The notes beneath the pieces were generated by a model that saw only the letters and a program-made list of their open reading frames with translations, did not search any database and was not told the DNA's origin. The translations under genes were made by a program, and so were the position numbers. DNA of 64,000 bases, taken from the NCBI GenBank assembly GCA_002343445.1, contig DDSP01000018.1, positions 89,405 through 153,404 on the forward strand. Reading direction: 5' to 3'. Shown piece after piece: positions 41,356 through 50,482 of this stretch (positions are counted from its first letter, which is position 1; each line of letters begins with the position of its first letter). This DNA comes from Chthonomonas sp. UBA2387. GTDB taxonomy: Bacteria; Armatimonadota; Fimbriimonadia; Fimbriimonadales; Fimbriimonadaceae.

Positions 41356-41933
41356 CGGGCCAGCTTCCTCAGCGCGGCGCGGACGCGCTCTTCGACGGTG
41401 CCCTCGGCTTCGGCGGCGGCGGCTTCGGCCTCGTTGCGGCGGTAGCCGAGGGCCAGGAGCGCCTCCACCACGTCGTCGCCGGAGAGGGTCTTCTTGGGAG
41501 CGGCTTCGCCGACTTTGCGGGCCAGGGCCTCGATTTGGATCTTGTCGCGCAGTTCGAGCGCGATGCGCTCGGCGAGGCGCGGGCCGACGCCCGTGGCGCG
41601 CGTCAACGGCTTGGGGTCGCCCAGGGCGATGGCTTGGACCACGGCATCGGGGCCCACCTGGCCGATCAGCGAAAGCGCGATCTTGGGGCCACAGCCCTTG
41701 ACTTCGACCAGCAGATCGAAGAGCCGTCGTTCGGCCGCGTCGCCGAAGCCATAGAGAAAGACGCCGTCCTCGCGGAACACCTGACGGGTCCACAGTTCCA
41801 CGGCAGACCCGGGTGCTGGAAGGGTGCCAAAGAGCGATTCGGGGATGGAGACTTCGTAGCCCACACCCCCGGCGTCCACGACGGCCATGCCGCCTTGGAG
41901 GTCCAACAGTTCGCCCCGAAGGCGTCCGATCAT
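41352..41933 (-). CDS. ruvA: Holliday junction branch migration protein RuvA
   Basis: The 193-residue protein starts MIGRLRGELLDLQGGMAVVDAGGVGYEV (OB-fold domain I). Domain II has two helix-hairpin-helix motifs (VKGCGPKIALSLIG and ATGVGPRLAERIALELRDK), and the C-terminal UBA-like domain ends in an Ala/Glu-rich helix (DDVVEALLALGYRRNEAEAAAAEA) that binds RuvB. It tetramerises on four-way junctions. The start at 41933 is preferred over one 8 codons upstream, since it matches the family N-terminus. Confidence 0.97.
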   Translation of the reverse strand: MIGRLRGELLDLQGGMAVVDAGGVGYEVSIPESLFGTLPAPGSAVELWTRQVFREDGVFLYGFGDAAERRLFDLLVEVKGCGPKIALSLIGQVGPDAVVQAIALGDPKPLTRATGVGPRLAERIALELRDKIQIEALARKVGEAAPKKTLSGDDVVEALLALGYRRNEAEAAAAEAEGTVEERVRAALRKLAR

Positions 41934-41967
41934 GAGCGGGAGGTTACCTTCCGGCAACCCGCTCGGC

Positions 41968-42393
41968 TCATTCTTCGGTGGATTCGGCCGTGGCGGTTGC
42001 GGCTGCGGCCGCAGTCTGTTCGGCGTTGGCGGCCGCGTTCTGGGCGGCGTACGCCTGATAGCTGCGCTCGCGGCGCGGGCCGGGACCCCGGTCCGTCATT
42101 TCGCGCACGACGAACGGCAGGAGGGCCATTTCGCGGGCGCGGCGGATCGCTCGGGCGATCATGCGCTGTTGCTTGGCCGTGTTGCCCGTCTGTCGCGAAG
42201 GGATCATCTTGCCCCGGTCGTTGATGAACCGGCGCAGCAGGTTGTAGTCCTTGTAGTCGACCGATGTGATCTTGTTGATGGTCAGGTAGCTGACCTTGCG
42301 GCGTCGCCGACCCTTGGTGCGCTCGTCCTTCTCGCGGAGTTCGGGCGCGCCTGCGGAGGCGTCGAAAAGCTGTTTGTCCGTGGTTTCGCTCAT
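41968..42393 (-). CDS. rpsR: 30S ribosomal protein bS18 with extended C-terminus
   Basis: The 141-residue protein contains the bS18 core (RRRRKVSYLTINKITSVDYKDYNLLRRFINDRGKMIPSRQTGNTAKQQRMIARAIRRAREMALLPFV), about residues 29-95. The family is usually 75-90 residues, so the remaining 45 residues, rich in Ala, Glu and Thr, are an unusual tail. rpsF and ssb, its usual operon partners, are absent. A minus-strand TATAAT at 42428-42433 lies 34 nt upstream of the ATG. Confidence 0.94.
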   Translation of the reverse strand: MSETTDKQLFDASAGAPELREKDERTKGRRRRKVSYLTINKITSVDYKDYNLLRRFINDRGKMIPSRQTGNTAKQQRMIARAIRRAREMALLPFVVREMTDRGPGPRRERSYQAYAAQNAAANAEQTAAAAATATAESTEE

Positions 42394-42427
42394 GCGTGTG
42401 TTCTGCCGTGGAACGTGTTGAGGGCCG

Positions 42428-42433
42428 ATTATA
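42428..42433 (-). promoter_or_regulatory. -10 box TATAAT for rpsR
   Basis: A perfect TATAAT on the minus strand lies 34 nt before the rpsR start. A TTGACT hexamer at 42457-42462 is 23 nt away, too far for a standard -35 box. Confidence 0.45.
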
Positions 42434-42482
42434 GCACAGGCTCAGGCACTGGGCTGAGTCAACCGTCGTCGCGGGGTTGTCG

Positions 42483-42488
42483 TATACT
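42483..42488 (+). promoter_or_regulatory. -10 box TATACT for ftsK
   Basis: TATACT lies 33 nt before the ftsK ATG in the intergenic space shared with rpsR, which makes the two genes divergently transcribed. Confidence 0.4.
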
Positions 42489-42521
42489 GATCTGCGTCCA
42501 AGGATGGACGCTTGAATCAGG

Positions 42522-44726
42522 ATGAGAAGCACCGCGCGCCCCGCAAACCGCGGCAACGGACGGTCGGTCAAGAAAGTCGAGGAGCCCTCGCACAGGCCCT
42601 ACGACGTCTTGGGCGTCGTCTTCATCGCTCTGGCCCTCGTCACCGTGGCCTCGCTCACCGTGGCCGACTCTGGGCTGGTCGGGCAGGCGTTGGGCGGGTT
42701 CTTTCGCACGTTGTTCGGCCAAGCCGCTTGGGTCGCGCCCGTCGCTTTGGCCGCCGTCGGCGTGCTCATCATCGCCGGACGCCGCACGGTGGGGGGCCTG
42801 AATCGGGTCACGTTCGGCGTGCTGCTGCTGTTCCTCACGTTGGCGGGTTCGCTCTCGCGACCCGTGGGCGGCGACTATTTCGATCCACGCGCGCTGTCCG
42901 AAAGCGGCGGCTATATCGGAGCCTTGTTGGGGTGGGCCTTTTCGACGTTGCTCGGCTCGGCGGCGGCCATCGGCTTCTGGACGCTGGGCATGTGCGGCCT
43001 GATCCTTTGCCTGAACGCACCGCTCATCAGCTTCTGGAACACGCTGCGCCAGCCCAAGAGGCCCCGCGTCGTGGTCAAGGAGCCGAACCCCGTGCGCGAG
43101 CGGCCAGCCCCAAGGATCATGACGCCGCCGACTCCCGAGCCCATCGCCGCGCGCGAGCCCGAACCCGCGCCCAAGAAGCGCGAACCCGTGGTGCGCGAAT
43201 CCAACACGCCGATGCTCGAGCAGAACGAGCAGGTGCCCAAGGAGGGCTACCAATTGCCTCCGATGAGCCTGCTTTCCGATCCGCCGGACAAACCGAAGCG
43301 CTCGCCCCAGGAGATGCAGCGCAACATCGACACGTTGGAAGGCACGCTGGAGGAATTCGGGATCGACGCCAACGTCGTCGAAGTGGCGACAGGCCCCACG
43401 GTGACGCGCTACGAAATCCAGCTTGGGCCGGGCATCAAGGTCAACCGCATCGTCCAGTTGGCTGACAACATCGCGATGAACCTCGCGGCTTCGCACGTGC
43501 GCGTAGAGGCCCCCATCCCCGGCAAGGCGGCGATCGGCGTCGAAGTGCCCAACTCGGCGCGTTCGTCCGTCGCCATCCGCGAGCTTTGCCAGACCAAGGA
43601 GTTTTTGGAGCACCCTTCGAAGCTGGCCATCGCGCTCGGCCAGGACGTGAGCGGAATCAACCGGTACGCCGACCTGACCAAGATGCCGCACCTGCTCATC
43701 GGCGGCGCGACCAATTCTGGCAAGTCCATCGGATTGGCTTCGATCATCACGTCGTTGCTCATGCGCAACACGCCGAAGGACCTGAAGTTCGTGATGATCG
43801 ATCCCAAGCGCGTCGAGTTGTCGCTGTTCGACCGTATCCCGCACCTGCTTTGTCCGGTCATCAAGGACGTCAAAGAGGCTCCGGGCGTGCTGCGCGCCGT
43901 GTGGCGGGAGATGGATCGCCGCTACGACCAGCTCAGCGAAGCGGGCGTGCGCAACATCGACGGCTGGAACGCCAAGGCCAGCTTCCAGGACCGCATGTCC
44001 TACATCGTGGTCATCATCGACGAGTTGGCCGACCTGATGATTCAGGCCGCCGCCGAGGTGGAAACGTCCATCTGCCGGTTGGCGCAACTCGCCCGCGCAA
44101 CGGGTATCCACTTGGTCGTGGCCACGCAGCGCCCCAGCGTGGACGTGATCACGGGCACGATCAAGGCCAACATCTCGAGCCGCGTGGCGTTTTCGGTGTC
44201 GTCGCAGATCGACTCGCGCACGATCCTCGACCAAAAGGGCGCGGAGGATTTGGTCGGGCGCGGCGACATGCTGTTCCTGCCCATTGACGCTTCCAAACCG
44301 ATCCGCATCCAAGGGTGCTACGTTTCGGAGCAGGAGATCGACTCGATCTGCAAGTTCTGGCGTGCGCAGCAGGAGGCCCAGTACGCGTTCAACCCGGCGG
44401 ACTTTGTGGTCGGCGAGAGCGGCGGCGGTTCGGGAGGCGGTGGCGAAGAGGAGGGCGACGAGTTCTGGGAGCCGGCCGTTCGCTGGGTCGCCGAGCGTGG
44501 TCAAGCCTCCACTTCGATGCTGCAGCGCCGGTTTTCGATCGGTTTCCAGCGTGCCTCGCGATTGCTGGACGCGATGGAAGAGCGGGGCATCGTCGGCCCC
44601 CGCGAAGGCGCGCGTCCCCGCGAAGTGCTCATGGACGTCCACGAGATCGAGCACTTGTTCGGCGGCGGTCGTTCGGTGGGCCGTTCCGCACCTCCGCCTC
44701 GCGACGACGACGAAGAACTGGACTGA
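42522..44726 (+). CDS. ftsK: DNA translocase FtsK/SpoIIIE
   Basis: The 734-residue protein has four N-terminal transmembrane helices (about 28-160) with a Pro/Arg/Glu-rich linker (about 165-250), then the FtsK alpha/beta motor (about 260-640). The P-loop is GGATNSGKS (394-402), Walker B is VIIDELADLM, and the C-terminal gamma winged-helix domain (AVRWVAERGQASTSMLQRRFSIGFQRASRLLDAMEERGIVGP, about 655-715) reads the polar KOPS-type DNA sequences. It pumps chromosome ends apart at division. The 800-codon open frame on the opposite strand is a high-GC shadow. Confidence 0.97.
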   Translation: MRSTARPANRGNGRSVKKVEEPSHRPYDVLGVVFIALALVTVASLTVADSGLVGQALGGFFRTLFGQAAWVAPVALAAVGVLIIAGRRTVGGLNRVTFGVLLLFLTLAGSLSRPVGGDYFDPRALSESGGYIGALLGWAFSTLLGSAAAIGFWTLGMCGLILCLNAPLISFWNTLRQPKRPRVVVKEPNPVRERPAPRIMTPPTPEPIAAREPEPAPKKREPVVRESNTPMLEQNEQVPKEGYQLPPMSLLSDPPDKPKRSPQEMQRNIDTLEGTLEEFGIDANVVEVATGPTVTRYEIQLGPGIKVNRIVQLADNIAMNLAASHVRVEAPIPGKAAIGVEVPNSARSSVAIRELCQTKEFLEHPSKLAIALGQDVSGINRYADLTKMPHLLIGGATNSGKSIGLASIITSLLMRNTPKDLKFVMIDPKRVELSLFDRIPHLLCPVIKDVKEAPGVLRAVWREMDRRYDQLSEAGVRNIDGWNAKASFQDRMSYIVVIIDELADLMIQAAAEVETSICRLAQLARATGIHLVVATQRPSVDVITGTIKANISSRVAFSVSSQIDSRTILDQKGAEDLVGRGDMLFLPIDASKPIRIQGCYVSEQEIDSICKFWRAQQEAQYAFNPADFVVGESGGGSGGGGEEEGDEFWEPAVRWVAERGQASTSMLQRRFSIGFQRASRLLDAMEERGIVGPREGARPREVLMDVHEIEHLFGGGRSVGRSAPPPRDDDEELD

Positions 44727-44796
44727 GGTTCGGGCGTTTCCTGCGAAAGCCTCGGCGCGTCTGTCGAAACGGAACGGCGTCGTTCGTTGAACAGCC

Positions 44797-45876
44797 ATGA
44801 ATGCACTCGCACTCGCCCTTTGTTTGTCCGCCCAACCGGCGCCCGCCGCCCTGAACGGCATGGACCCCGTGGAACTCGCAGCCGGCCGCGAGGTGCGCGG
44901 CAGCGACAGCCTCGCCGCGACGGATGGCCGCTACCACTACTGGTTCGCGACCGAGGCCAACCGGAGCAAGTTCGCCTCCGACCCGTTGCGTTTTGGAATC
45001 CAGATGGGCGGCGCGTGCGGTCGAATGGGACCGCTGACGGGGCGAGGCAACATGCACCGGTACTTTGTGCACGAAGGCAAGATCTTCATCTTCGCCTCGG
45101 AGCAGTGCCGCGACTCGTTCAAGAAGGACCCTTCGGCGCATGTCGAACGCACCGACGTCGTGCCCAAGGGTTCCGCCGAGGCGAAGCGCCGAGGGCTCGC
45201 CATGCTGGACCGCGCCGCGATCGCCCACGGCGGCCAAGCGGTGGACGAGTTCCAGTCGCTCCTGTGGACCACGCAAGAGACATACAACGTCGAGGGCAAG
45301 CCCGAGATCTACGTGTCGGGCTACGCCATGCAATGGCCGGACCGGTTCGCGACGCAGTCGCGGTGGCAAACCAGCTTGATCACGAGCAACGCCTCGGGCG
45401 CCGGAGGTTGGGAGGGCGACAAGGCGAGTGCCCGACCCATCCACCCCGACGAGCACGCCTTCCTGCGTCGCGTGTTCTATCATCACCCGCTGATGGTGTT
45501 GCGCCTGCGGAAGCAGCCTGGGTTCGTCGCCGTGCCGGGGTCGGGCATGCTTGGCGGCGAGGCGCTTCCCACGGTAGCCGCTCACTACGGCGGGGCGACC
45601 ACGACCCTGTATCTTCACCCGGCCACCTTCAAGATTCTTGGCGTGGCTTACACCGCCCGGCGTAGCTCCTACGTGCCCATCGTCCGGCAGTACACTGAAT
45701 ACGCGACGGTTCGGGGAGTTCTGACGCCCATGGCCTGGACGGACACCGTTGAATCCACCGGAGCCAAGGTCCCGGCCAAGCTCGCCAAGGTCGAACTGAA
45801 CCTGCGGCTGGACGCTGCTGGCTTTGGCGACCCGCGCACGGCTGCCGACCTCCTCGGGACCCCGGTGGGCTCTTAG
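44797..45876 (+). CDS. Secreted YHS-domain-containing protein
   Basis: The 359-residue protein has a short signal peptide (MNALALALCLSAQPAPA). The first 120 residues form two YHS-like blocks (ALNGMDPVELAAGREVRGSDSLAATDGRYHYWFATEANRSKFASDPLRF and GNMHRYFVHEGKIFIFASEQCRDSFKKDPSAH). YHS domains often bind metal or appear next to copper and heavy-metal enzymes. The remaining 240 residues are beta-rich and not recognised. It lies 70 bp after ftsK and 46 bp before the xylanase gene. Function unknown. Confidence 0.77.
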   Translation: MNALALALCLSAQPAPAALNGMDPVELAAGREVRGSDSLAATDGRYHYWFATEANRSKFASDPLRFGIQMGGACGRMGPLTGRGNMHRYFVHEGKIFIFASEQCRDSFKKDPSAHVERTDVVPKGSAEAKRRGLAMLDRAAIAHGGQAVDEFQSLLWTTQETYNVEGKPEIYVSGYAMQWPDRFATQSRWQTSLITSNASGAGGWEGDKASARPIHPDEHAFLRRVFYHHPLMVLRLRKQPGFVAVPGSGMLGGEALPTVAAHYGGATTTLYLHPATFKILGVAYTARRSSYVPIVRQYTEYATVRGVLTPMAWTDTVESTGAKVPAKLAKVELNLRLDAAGFGDPRTAADLLGTPVGS

Positions 45877-45922
45877 CCCCTGGTCGGCAGGATTCAGCAG
45901 CGTAGCGGCGAACGACGATGCG

Positions 45923-47692
45923 ATGTTGCTCGCCGCCCTGTGTCTCGCCCAGTCGGCGCTCGCCGAAGCCGAACAAAGCCGAAAGTCGCTGTTGCCGCCC
46001 GATGCCGTGACTCGGCTGTCGCTGGCCGGCCAGGCCCATCTCGGGCGTTTGGCCGTGGAGCCCGCGACGGGTGCCCCCGCCACGCAGGTGGCGCGGCTCG
46101 AGACGACGGCGCGAACCCAGAACGACTGGGACGTCTCCGCCACCGTTTCGATCCCCGAGCCGCTGGCCAAGGGCGAAGTGCTGTTGCTGACGTTTCATGC
46201 TCGGGCGGTCAAGGGCCAACCCGAGACCGGCGAGGCCCGTTTCGCCGTCGACGTGCAGACCAACGGCCCTTCGTATGCCAAGTCGGTGACGCGCTACTTC
46301 GGCGTCGGTTCGACGTGGCAGCGGTGCGAGACGCCTTTGGTGGTGGCGCACGCCACGCCCGCCGGTGGGAGCAACGTTAGTTTCCGGCTGGGGTTCGGCG
46401 CGCAGATCGTCGAGATCGCGGGTCTGGAACTTTGGCGGTATCCCGACGGCACCAAGGTCCAAGACTTGCCGCGCTCGGCCACGCGCTATGCGGGCGACGA
46501 GCCGAACGCCGCATGGCGAGCCGAAGCCGACAAGCGCATCGAACAACTGCGCAAAGGTGACGCCACGATTCGCGTCGCCGGTGCCGACGGCAAGCCGATC
46601 GCAGGGGCCAAGGTCGAGTTCCAGATGAAGCGGCATGCGTTTGGCTTTGGCTCGGCCGTGGACGCCGGGACGCTCTTCCTTGAAGGGCCGGACGGAGACC
46701 GCTACCGGAAGATCGTCCTTGAGAACTACGGCCTCGCCACGATCGAGAACCACCTCAAGTGGCCGTACTGGGAGGATTGGGGACGCAAGGATGGGCTGCG
46801 CGCCCTCGATTGGCTGCACGACAAGGGCATCCTCGTCCGGGGCCACACGCTCATCTGGCCCGGCTGGAAGGAAATGCCCAAGGATATGCCCTCGCTGGAG
46901 AACGACCCGGCGGCGTTGCGCAAGCGGGTTCAAACGCACTTCGAGGACATTCTCGGCGTGACGCGCGGCAAGATCGTGGAGTGGGACGTGATGAACGAGC
47001 CCTACGCCCAGAACGACATGATGCGGATTCTGGGCTGGTCGGAGATGGGCGAGTGGTTCCGCATGGCCAAGCGGCTGGAACCCAACGCTCGGTTGGCCGT
47101 CAACGACTACCCGCTGCCCGACAGTCTGGGCGGCGGCAGCGCCCACCTCAACCACTACGCGGGTGTCGTCGAGCGGCTCCTCGCGGAGAAAGCGCCCGTC
47201 GAAGCGATCGGCTTTCAGGGCCACTTCGGCGACAACGTGGTTCCGCCGGAGAGATTGCTCGGCGGGTTGGATCGGTTCGCCAAGTTCGGGCTGCCCATCG
47301 TGATCACCGAGTTCGACATCAACACCAAGGACGAGGACTTGCAGGCGCGCTACATGAGGGACTTCCTGACCGCATGCTTCAGCCACCCGTCTGTGGACAC
47401 CGTGGTCATCTGGGGCTTCTGGGAGGGCCGCCACTGGTTCCCGGATGCGGGGTTGTATCGGCGCGACTGGTCGCTCCGCCCGCAAGGGCAGGTTTGGCTC
47501 GATCTGGTGAAGAAGCGCTGGTGGACCAACGCCGCACAGACTTCCGACTCGCGGGGCGAGGCTCGGGTGTCCGGGTTCTTTGGCGATTACGAGGTGGTGG
47601 TCTCCGCTCCGGGGTTCAAGGCCATGCGGACGTCGGTCGGCCACACGAAGGCGTCTCCATTGAATCGGACGGTCGTCCTAGAGCGCGGCTAG
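45923..47692 (+). CDS. Secreted glycoside hydrolase family 10 protein, xylanase-like
   Basis: The 589-residue enzyme has a signal peptide (MLLAALCLAQSALA), an N-terminal CBM-like beta-sandwich (about 50-175) and a GH10 TIM barrel (about 200-540). The acid/base Glu359 sits in WDVMNEPYA and the nucleophile Glu463 in VITEFDIN, both expected for GH10 retaining beta-1,4-xylanases. The start is ATG 45923; the frame is open further upstream but that part lacks a signal. The C-terminus carries an extra small beta domain (RGEARVSGFFGDYEVVVSAPGFK). Substrate could be xylan or a related glucan. Confidence 0.9.
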   Translation: MLLAALCLAQSALAEAEQSRKSLLPPDAVTRLSLAGQAHLGRLAVEPATGAPATQVARLETTARTQNDWDVSATVSIPEPLAKGEVLLLTFHARAVKGQPETGEARFAVDVQTNGPSYAKSVTRYFGVGSTWQRCETPLVVAHATPAGGSNVSFRLGFGAQIVEIAGLELWRYPDGTKVQDLPRSATRYAGDEPNAAWRAEADKRIEQLRKGDATIRVAGADGKPIAGAKVEFQMKRHAFGFGSAVDAGTLFLEGPDGDRYRKIVLENYGLATIENHLKWPYWEDWGRKDGLRALDWLHDKGILVRGHTLIWPGWKEMPKDMPSLENDPAALRKRVQTHFEDILGVTRGKIVEWDVMNEPYAQNDMMRILGWSEMGEWFRMAKRLEPNARLAVNDYPLPDSLGGGSAHLNHYAGVVERLLAEKAPVEAIGFQGHFGDNVVPPERLLGGLDRFAKFGLPIVITEFDINTKDEDLQARYMRDFLTACFSHPSVDTVVIWGFWEGRHWFPDAGLYRRDWSLRPQGQVWLDLVKKRWWTNAAQTSDSRGEARVSGFFGDYEVVVSAPGFKAMRTSVGHTKASPLNRTVVLERG

Positions 47693-47701
47693 AACCCGGG
47701 C

Positions 47702-47724
47702 GGCAAGGCTCGGCGAGCCTCGCC
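47702..47724. terminator. Hairpin between convergent xylanase and amidohydrolase genes
   Basis: A 10-position stem (AGGCTC / GAGCCT plus GGC / GCC with one A-C mismatch) and a 3-nt loop lie in the 54-bp gap, followed on the plus strand by a pyrimidine-rich run. It may serve both genes. Confidence 0.55.
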
Positions 47725-47746
47725 CCCCTGGTTCTCTTCGGTGTGC

Positions 47747-50482
47747 CTACCGCAATCGCGCCGAGTACTTGTCCCGAAGCATCGTGTGCTTGGTCGTCAT
47801 GGCCCGTGGCTGGCCCTCGATGAACGCGTAGCGAACCGAGCCCGTGAACTCAAACGGGTCGCCTTCGGTCACGATCAGGTTCGCCACTTTGCCTGGTTCG
47901 AGCGAGCCCACTTTGTCGCCGACGCCCAAGATCTGGGCGGCATCCAGAGTCAGCGCCCGCAGGAGCGCTTCGCGCGAGAGGCCGTAGGCGCAGCTTTGGG
48001 CGGCTTTGGCCGGCAGGTTCATCGTCTCCGAGCTTGAGCCCGCCTGGAAGCAGAACTTCACGCCCGCCTTGGCCAGCAGGCCCGCTTTGACGTAGGGCGT
48101 GTCGTAGGGGTCCCAAGCGTTGTCCGGAGTGTTTGCCCCCAGTGTGCTCGCACCCGCGGGGCTGATGATCACCGGGACGTTCTCTTTGGCCAGGAGCGCG
48201 GCTTCTTTCCATGCCTCCGAGGCATCCACCAGAACGACCTTCAGGCTGTGCTTCTTGGCGAACGCGACCGCACCGCGGATGCTCGCAGCGTTGCGCGCAC
48301 GTAGGAACACCGTCTTCTCGCCTCGGAGATAGGGGGCCATCGCGTCTTTGCGCAGGTCGCGGGGCGTTGCGGGGTTCTTCTCGCGCTCGGCCAGATAGGT
48401 TCGCACCTCGTCGAAGTAGCGCTCCAAGTCCTCCTCGGAGCCCGCCGACTGGCCGCCGCCACCGCCGAATTGGGGTGTCGCCATCCAGCCGCCGCCCATC
48501 AGCTCGTAGAACTGGCGCAGTTGTTCGGTGGTCAGTTCGGGCTCGTCGGTCGCCGCTGCGTGATTGTGGCCGGCTTCACCGCCGCCCAGGCCCAGCAGGG
48601 CCGACATGTCGATGGTGTCGCAACACACGTCGAACTGGGCCAGACGAGCCGAACTCGACGAGGACGGATAGGACACATAAAGTCCCGCGCGGCGCAGCAA
48701 GCCGAAGCCTTCGCTCGTGTAGCCGTCCGTGTGGATCACCGCGCCCTGCCCCGAGATGAGCCCTGACGTGTTGCGCGTGAACACGTTCAGGACGCCGTTA
48801 TAGCGCGCCGGTCCGTAGTGGGCGGATTCGACGAACAGTGCGGTGAGCACGTCGAGGTCGGGCTGAATGCTGCCCAACTCCGTGTTGTCGAGGCTGACGG
48901 GGATCGGCGAGATTTCTGCGATGCCCATCTGCGATCCGCCGTCGATGAACCCGGGATACACGTGCAGGCCGCGGCCCTCGATGCGTGTCGCCCCCGTGGG
49001 GATCGGCACACGCTCGCCGACCGCTTCGATCTTGCCGTCGCGGACGATGATCGTGCCGCCCTCGATGGTCGGCCCGCTCACGGGATGCAGCGTCGCGCCG
49101 ACGATGGCGTACGCGTTCGATTTCGCGGGAAGCGGGGCATCGGTCTTGGCGCCTTGGGGATCCAGGTGGGTCTTGATGATCGCGTTGCGGTCCACACCGA
49201 ACGCGTCGCGCCGCTCGAAGAACACTTCGCCTTCGATGAGCGTCATCGCGCACTTGCTGTAGACGCTGAGCGGGTGGCCGTCCCAGATGACGAGATCAGC
49301 GTCTTTGCCCAGTTCGATGCTGCCCGTCCGATGGTCGATGCCGAGTTGCTTGGCCGGGTTGATCGTCAGCGTCTGCAACGCCTGCTCTTCGGTCAGGCCT
49401 CCGAACCGCATGGTCTTTGCCGCGTCGATGTTGAGCGCCGTGGTGCCGCTCAGACCGTCGGTGTTGATCGAGACGTTGACGCCCGCTTTGGTGCAGATCG
49501 CCGCGTTGAAGGGGATCGAGTCGTAGCCTTCCAGCTTGAACGACCAGTTGTCCACGAACATCGAGACGCCCACGCCGGCCGCCGCCAGTTCAGGGGCGAT
49601 CTTGTAGGCTTCGAGCGCGTGCTGCAGGGCACCGATCTTGAACCCGAAGTCTTGCGACAAGCGCACCATCATCAGCATCTCGTCGGCGCGGTAGCTGTGG
49701 CATTGCACCCACACCTTGCCTTCGAGGATGTCTGCCAGCGTCTGCAGACGCAGGTCCTTGCGCGGCGGGATCGCCTTGGGGTCGCTGGCCTTCTTCGCCT
49801 CGTAGGCCTTCCACGCGTCCAAGTACTCGCGCGCCTCGGTGAAGGCCCGTCGGTACAGGGCTTCGACGCCCATGCGGCTTCGGGGGAAGCGGCCCGGGCC
49901 CGTGGCCGTGGAACTCTTGCGCGTCACGTTCTCGCCGAGCGCGAACTTGATCATCCGTGGCGCATCCGGGATGACGGCCTCGTGCGGGGGCTTCCTGTAC
50001 TTGTACTTGATGACCTTGCTCTCGCCGCCCACGCTGTTCGCACTGCCATGCAGGATCAGCGCCGACGTGTGGCCGCTGGCCAGAGCCTGCCAGACGTTGA
50101 TGCCGCCCAGGTTGAGGACGTCTTCGATGCGGACTTCGGCCGTGATGCTGTCCGAGCCCTCGTTGGTGCCGTCGGAAGCGCGGTGCGAGTGACCGTCGAT
50201 GATGCCGGGCGCGACGACTTTGCCCCGTGCGTCGATCACCGCGAAACCGCGCGGTACCGCCAGGTTCGGCCCGATCGCCTCGATCTTTCCGCCGCGGACG
50301 AGGATGTCGGCGTTCTCGATGATGCCCTTGGTGGCGGTGAGGATGCGCCCGCCCTTGACGACGGCGTTGCCGCCCGTTTGGATCGAGGGCTTTCGGTGGG
50401 CGTCCAGTTCGAACGGGAACGGCTGGGCGAATGCCAGCGCGCCGAGCGCCAAGGCGATTCCTGTTGCAAGGGTCTTCGTCAT
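47747..50482 (-). CDS. Secreted tandem-domain amidohydrolase
   Basis: The 911-residue protein has a signal peptide (MTKTLATGIALALGALAFAQ) and two amidohydrolase (imidazolonepropionase-like) halves. The first (about 35-480) keeps the metal ligands: DGHSHRAS (HxH), VQCHSYRADEM, LQHALEAYKIAPE and NTDGLSG. In the second (about 480-911) the equivalent of HxH is FIDGGSQMG, so it is probably inactive. It overlaps the following 452-residue amidohydrolase gene by 4 nt. Related secreted pairs are thought to act on cyclic amides or peptides; the substrate is not known. Confidence 0.85.
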   Translation of the reverse strand: MTKTLATGIALALGALAFAQPFPFELDAHRKPSIQTGGNAVVKGGRILTATKGIIENADILVRGGKIEAIGPNLAVPRGFAVIDARGKVVAPGIIDGHSHRASDGTNEGSDSITAEVRIEDVLNLGGINVWQALASGHTSALILHGSANSVGGESKVIKYKYRKPPHEAVIPDAPRMIKFALGENVTRKSSTATGPGRFPRSRMGVEALYRRAFTEAREYLDAWKAYEAKKASDPKAIPPRKDLRLQTLADILEGKVWVQCHSYRADEMLMMVRLSQDFGFKIGALQHALEAYKIAPELAAAGVGVSMFVDNWSFKLEGYDSIPFNAAICTKAGVNVSINTDGLSGTTALNIDAAKTMRFGGLTEEQALQTLTINPAKQLGIDHRTGSIELGKDADLVIWDGHPLSVYSKCAMTLIEGEVFFERRDAFGVDRNAIIKTHLDPQGAKTDAPLPAKSNAYAIVGATLHPVSGPTIEGGTIIVRDGKIEAVGERVPIPTGATRIEGRGLHVYPGFIDGGSQMGIAEISPIPVSLDNTELGSIQPDLDVLTALFVESAHYGPARYNGVLNVFTRNTSGLISGQGAVIHTDGYTSEGFGLLRRAGLYVSYPSSSSSARLAQFDVCCDTIDMSALLGLGGGEAGHNHAAATDEPELTTEQLRQFYELMGGGWMATPQFGGGGGQSAGSEEDLERYFDEVRTYLAEREKNPATPRDLRKDAMAPYLRGEKTVFLRARNAASIRGAVAFAKKHSLKVVLVDASEAWKEAALLAKENVPVIISPAGASTLGANTPDNAWDPYDTPYVKAGLLAKAGVKFCFQAGSSSETMNLPAKAAQSCAYGLSREALLRALTLDAAQILGVGDKVGSLEPGKVANLIVTEGDPFEFTGSVRYAFIEGQPRAMTTKHTMLRDKYSARLR

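Noticed and set aside
40330..41793. 487-residue version of RuvB
   Set aside because: The added N-terminus is a shadow of ruvA. RuvB starts at 41355 with a 4-nt overlap.
42459..44861. 800-codon open frame on the minus strand opposite ftsK
   Set aside because: Same reason: low-complexity Arg/His/Asp-rich product lying fully antisense to a well-conserved gene.
45629..47644. 671-codon open frame on the minus strand opposite the GH10 gene
   Set aside because: Antisense to a gene with intact catalytic motifs; no recognisable domain of its own.
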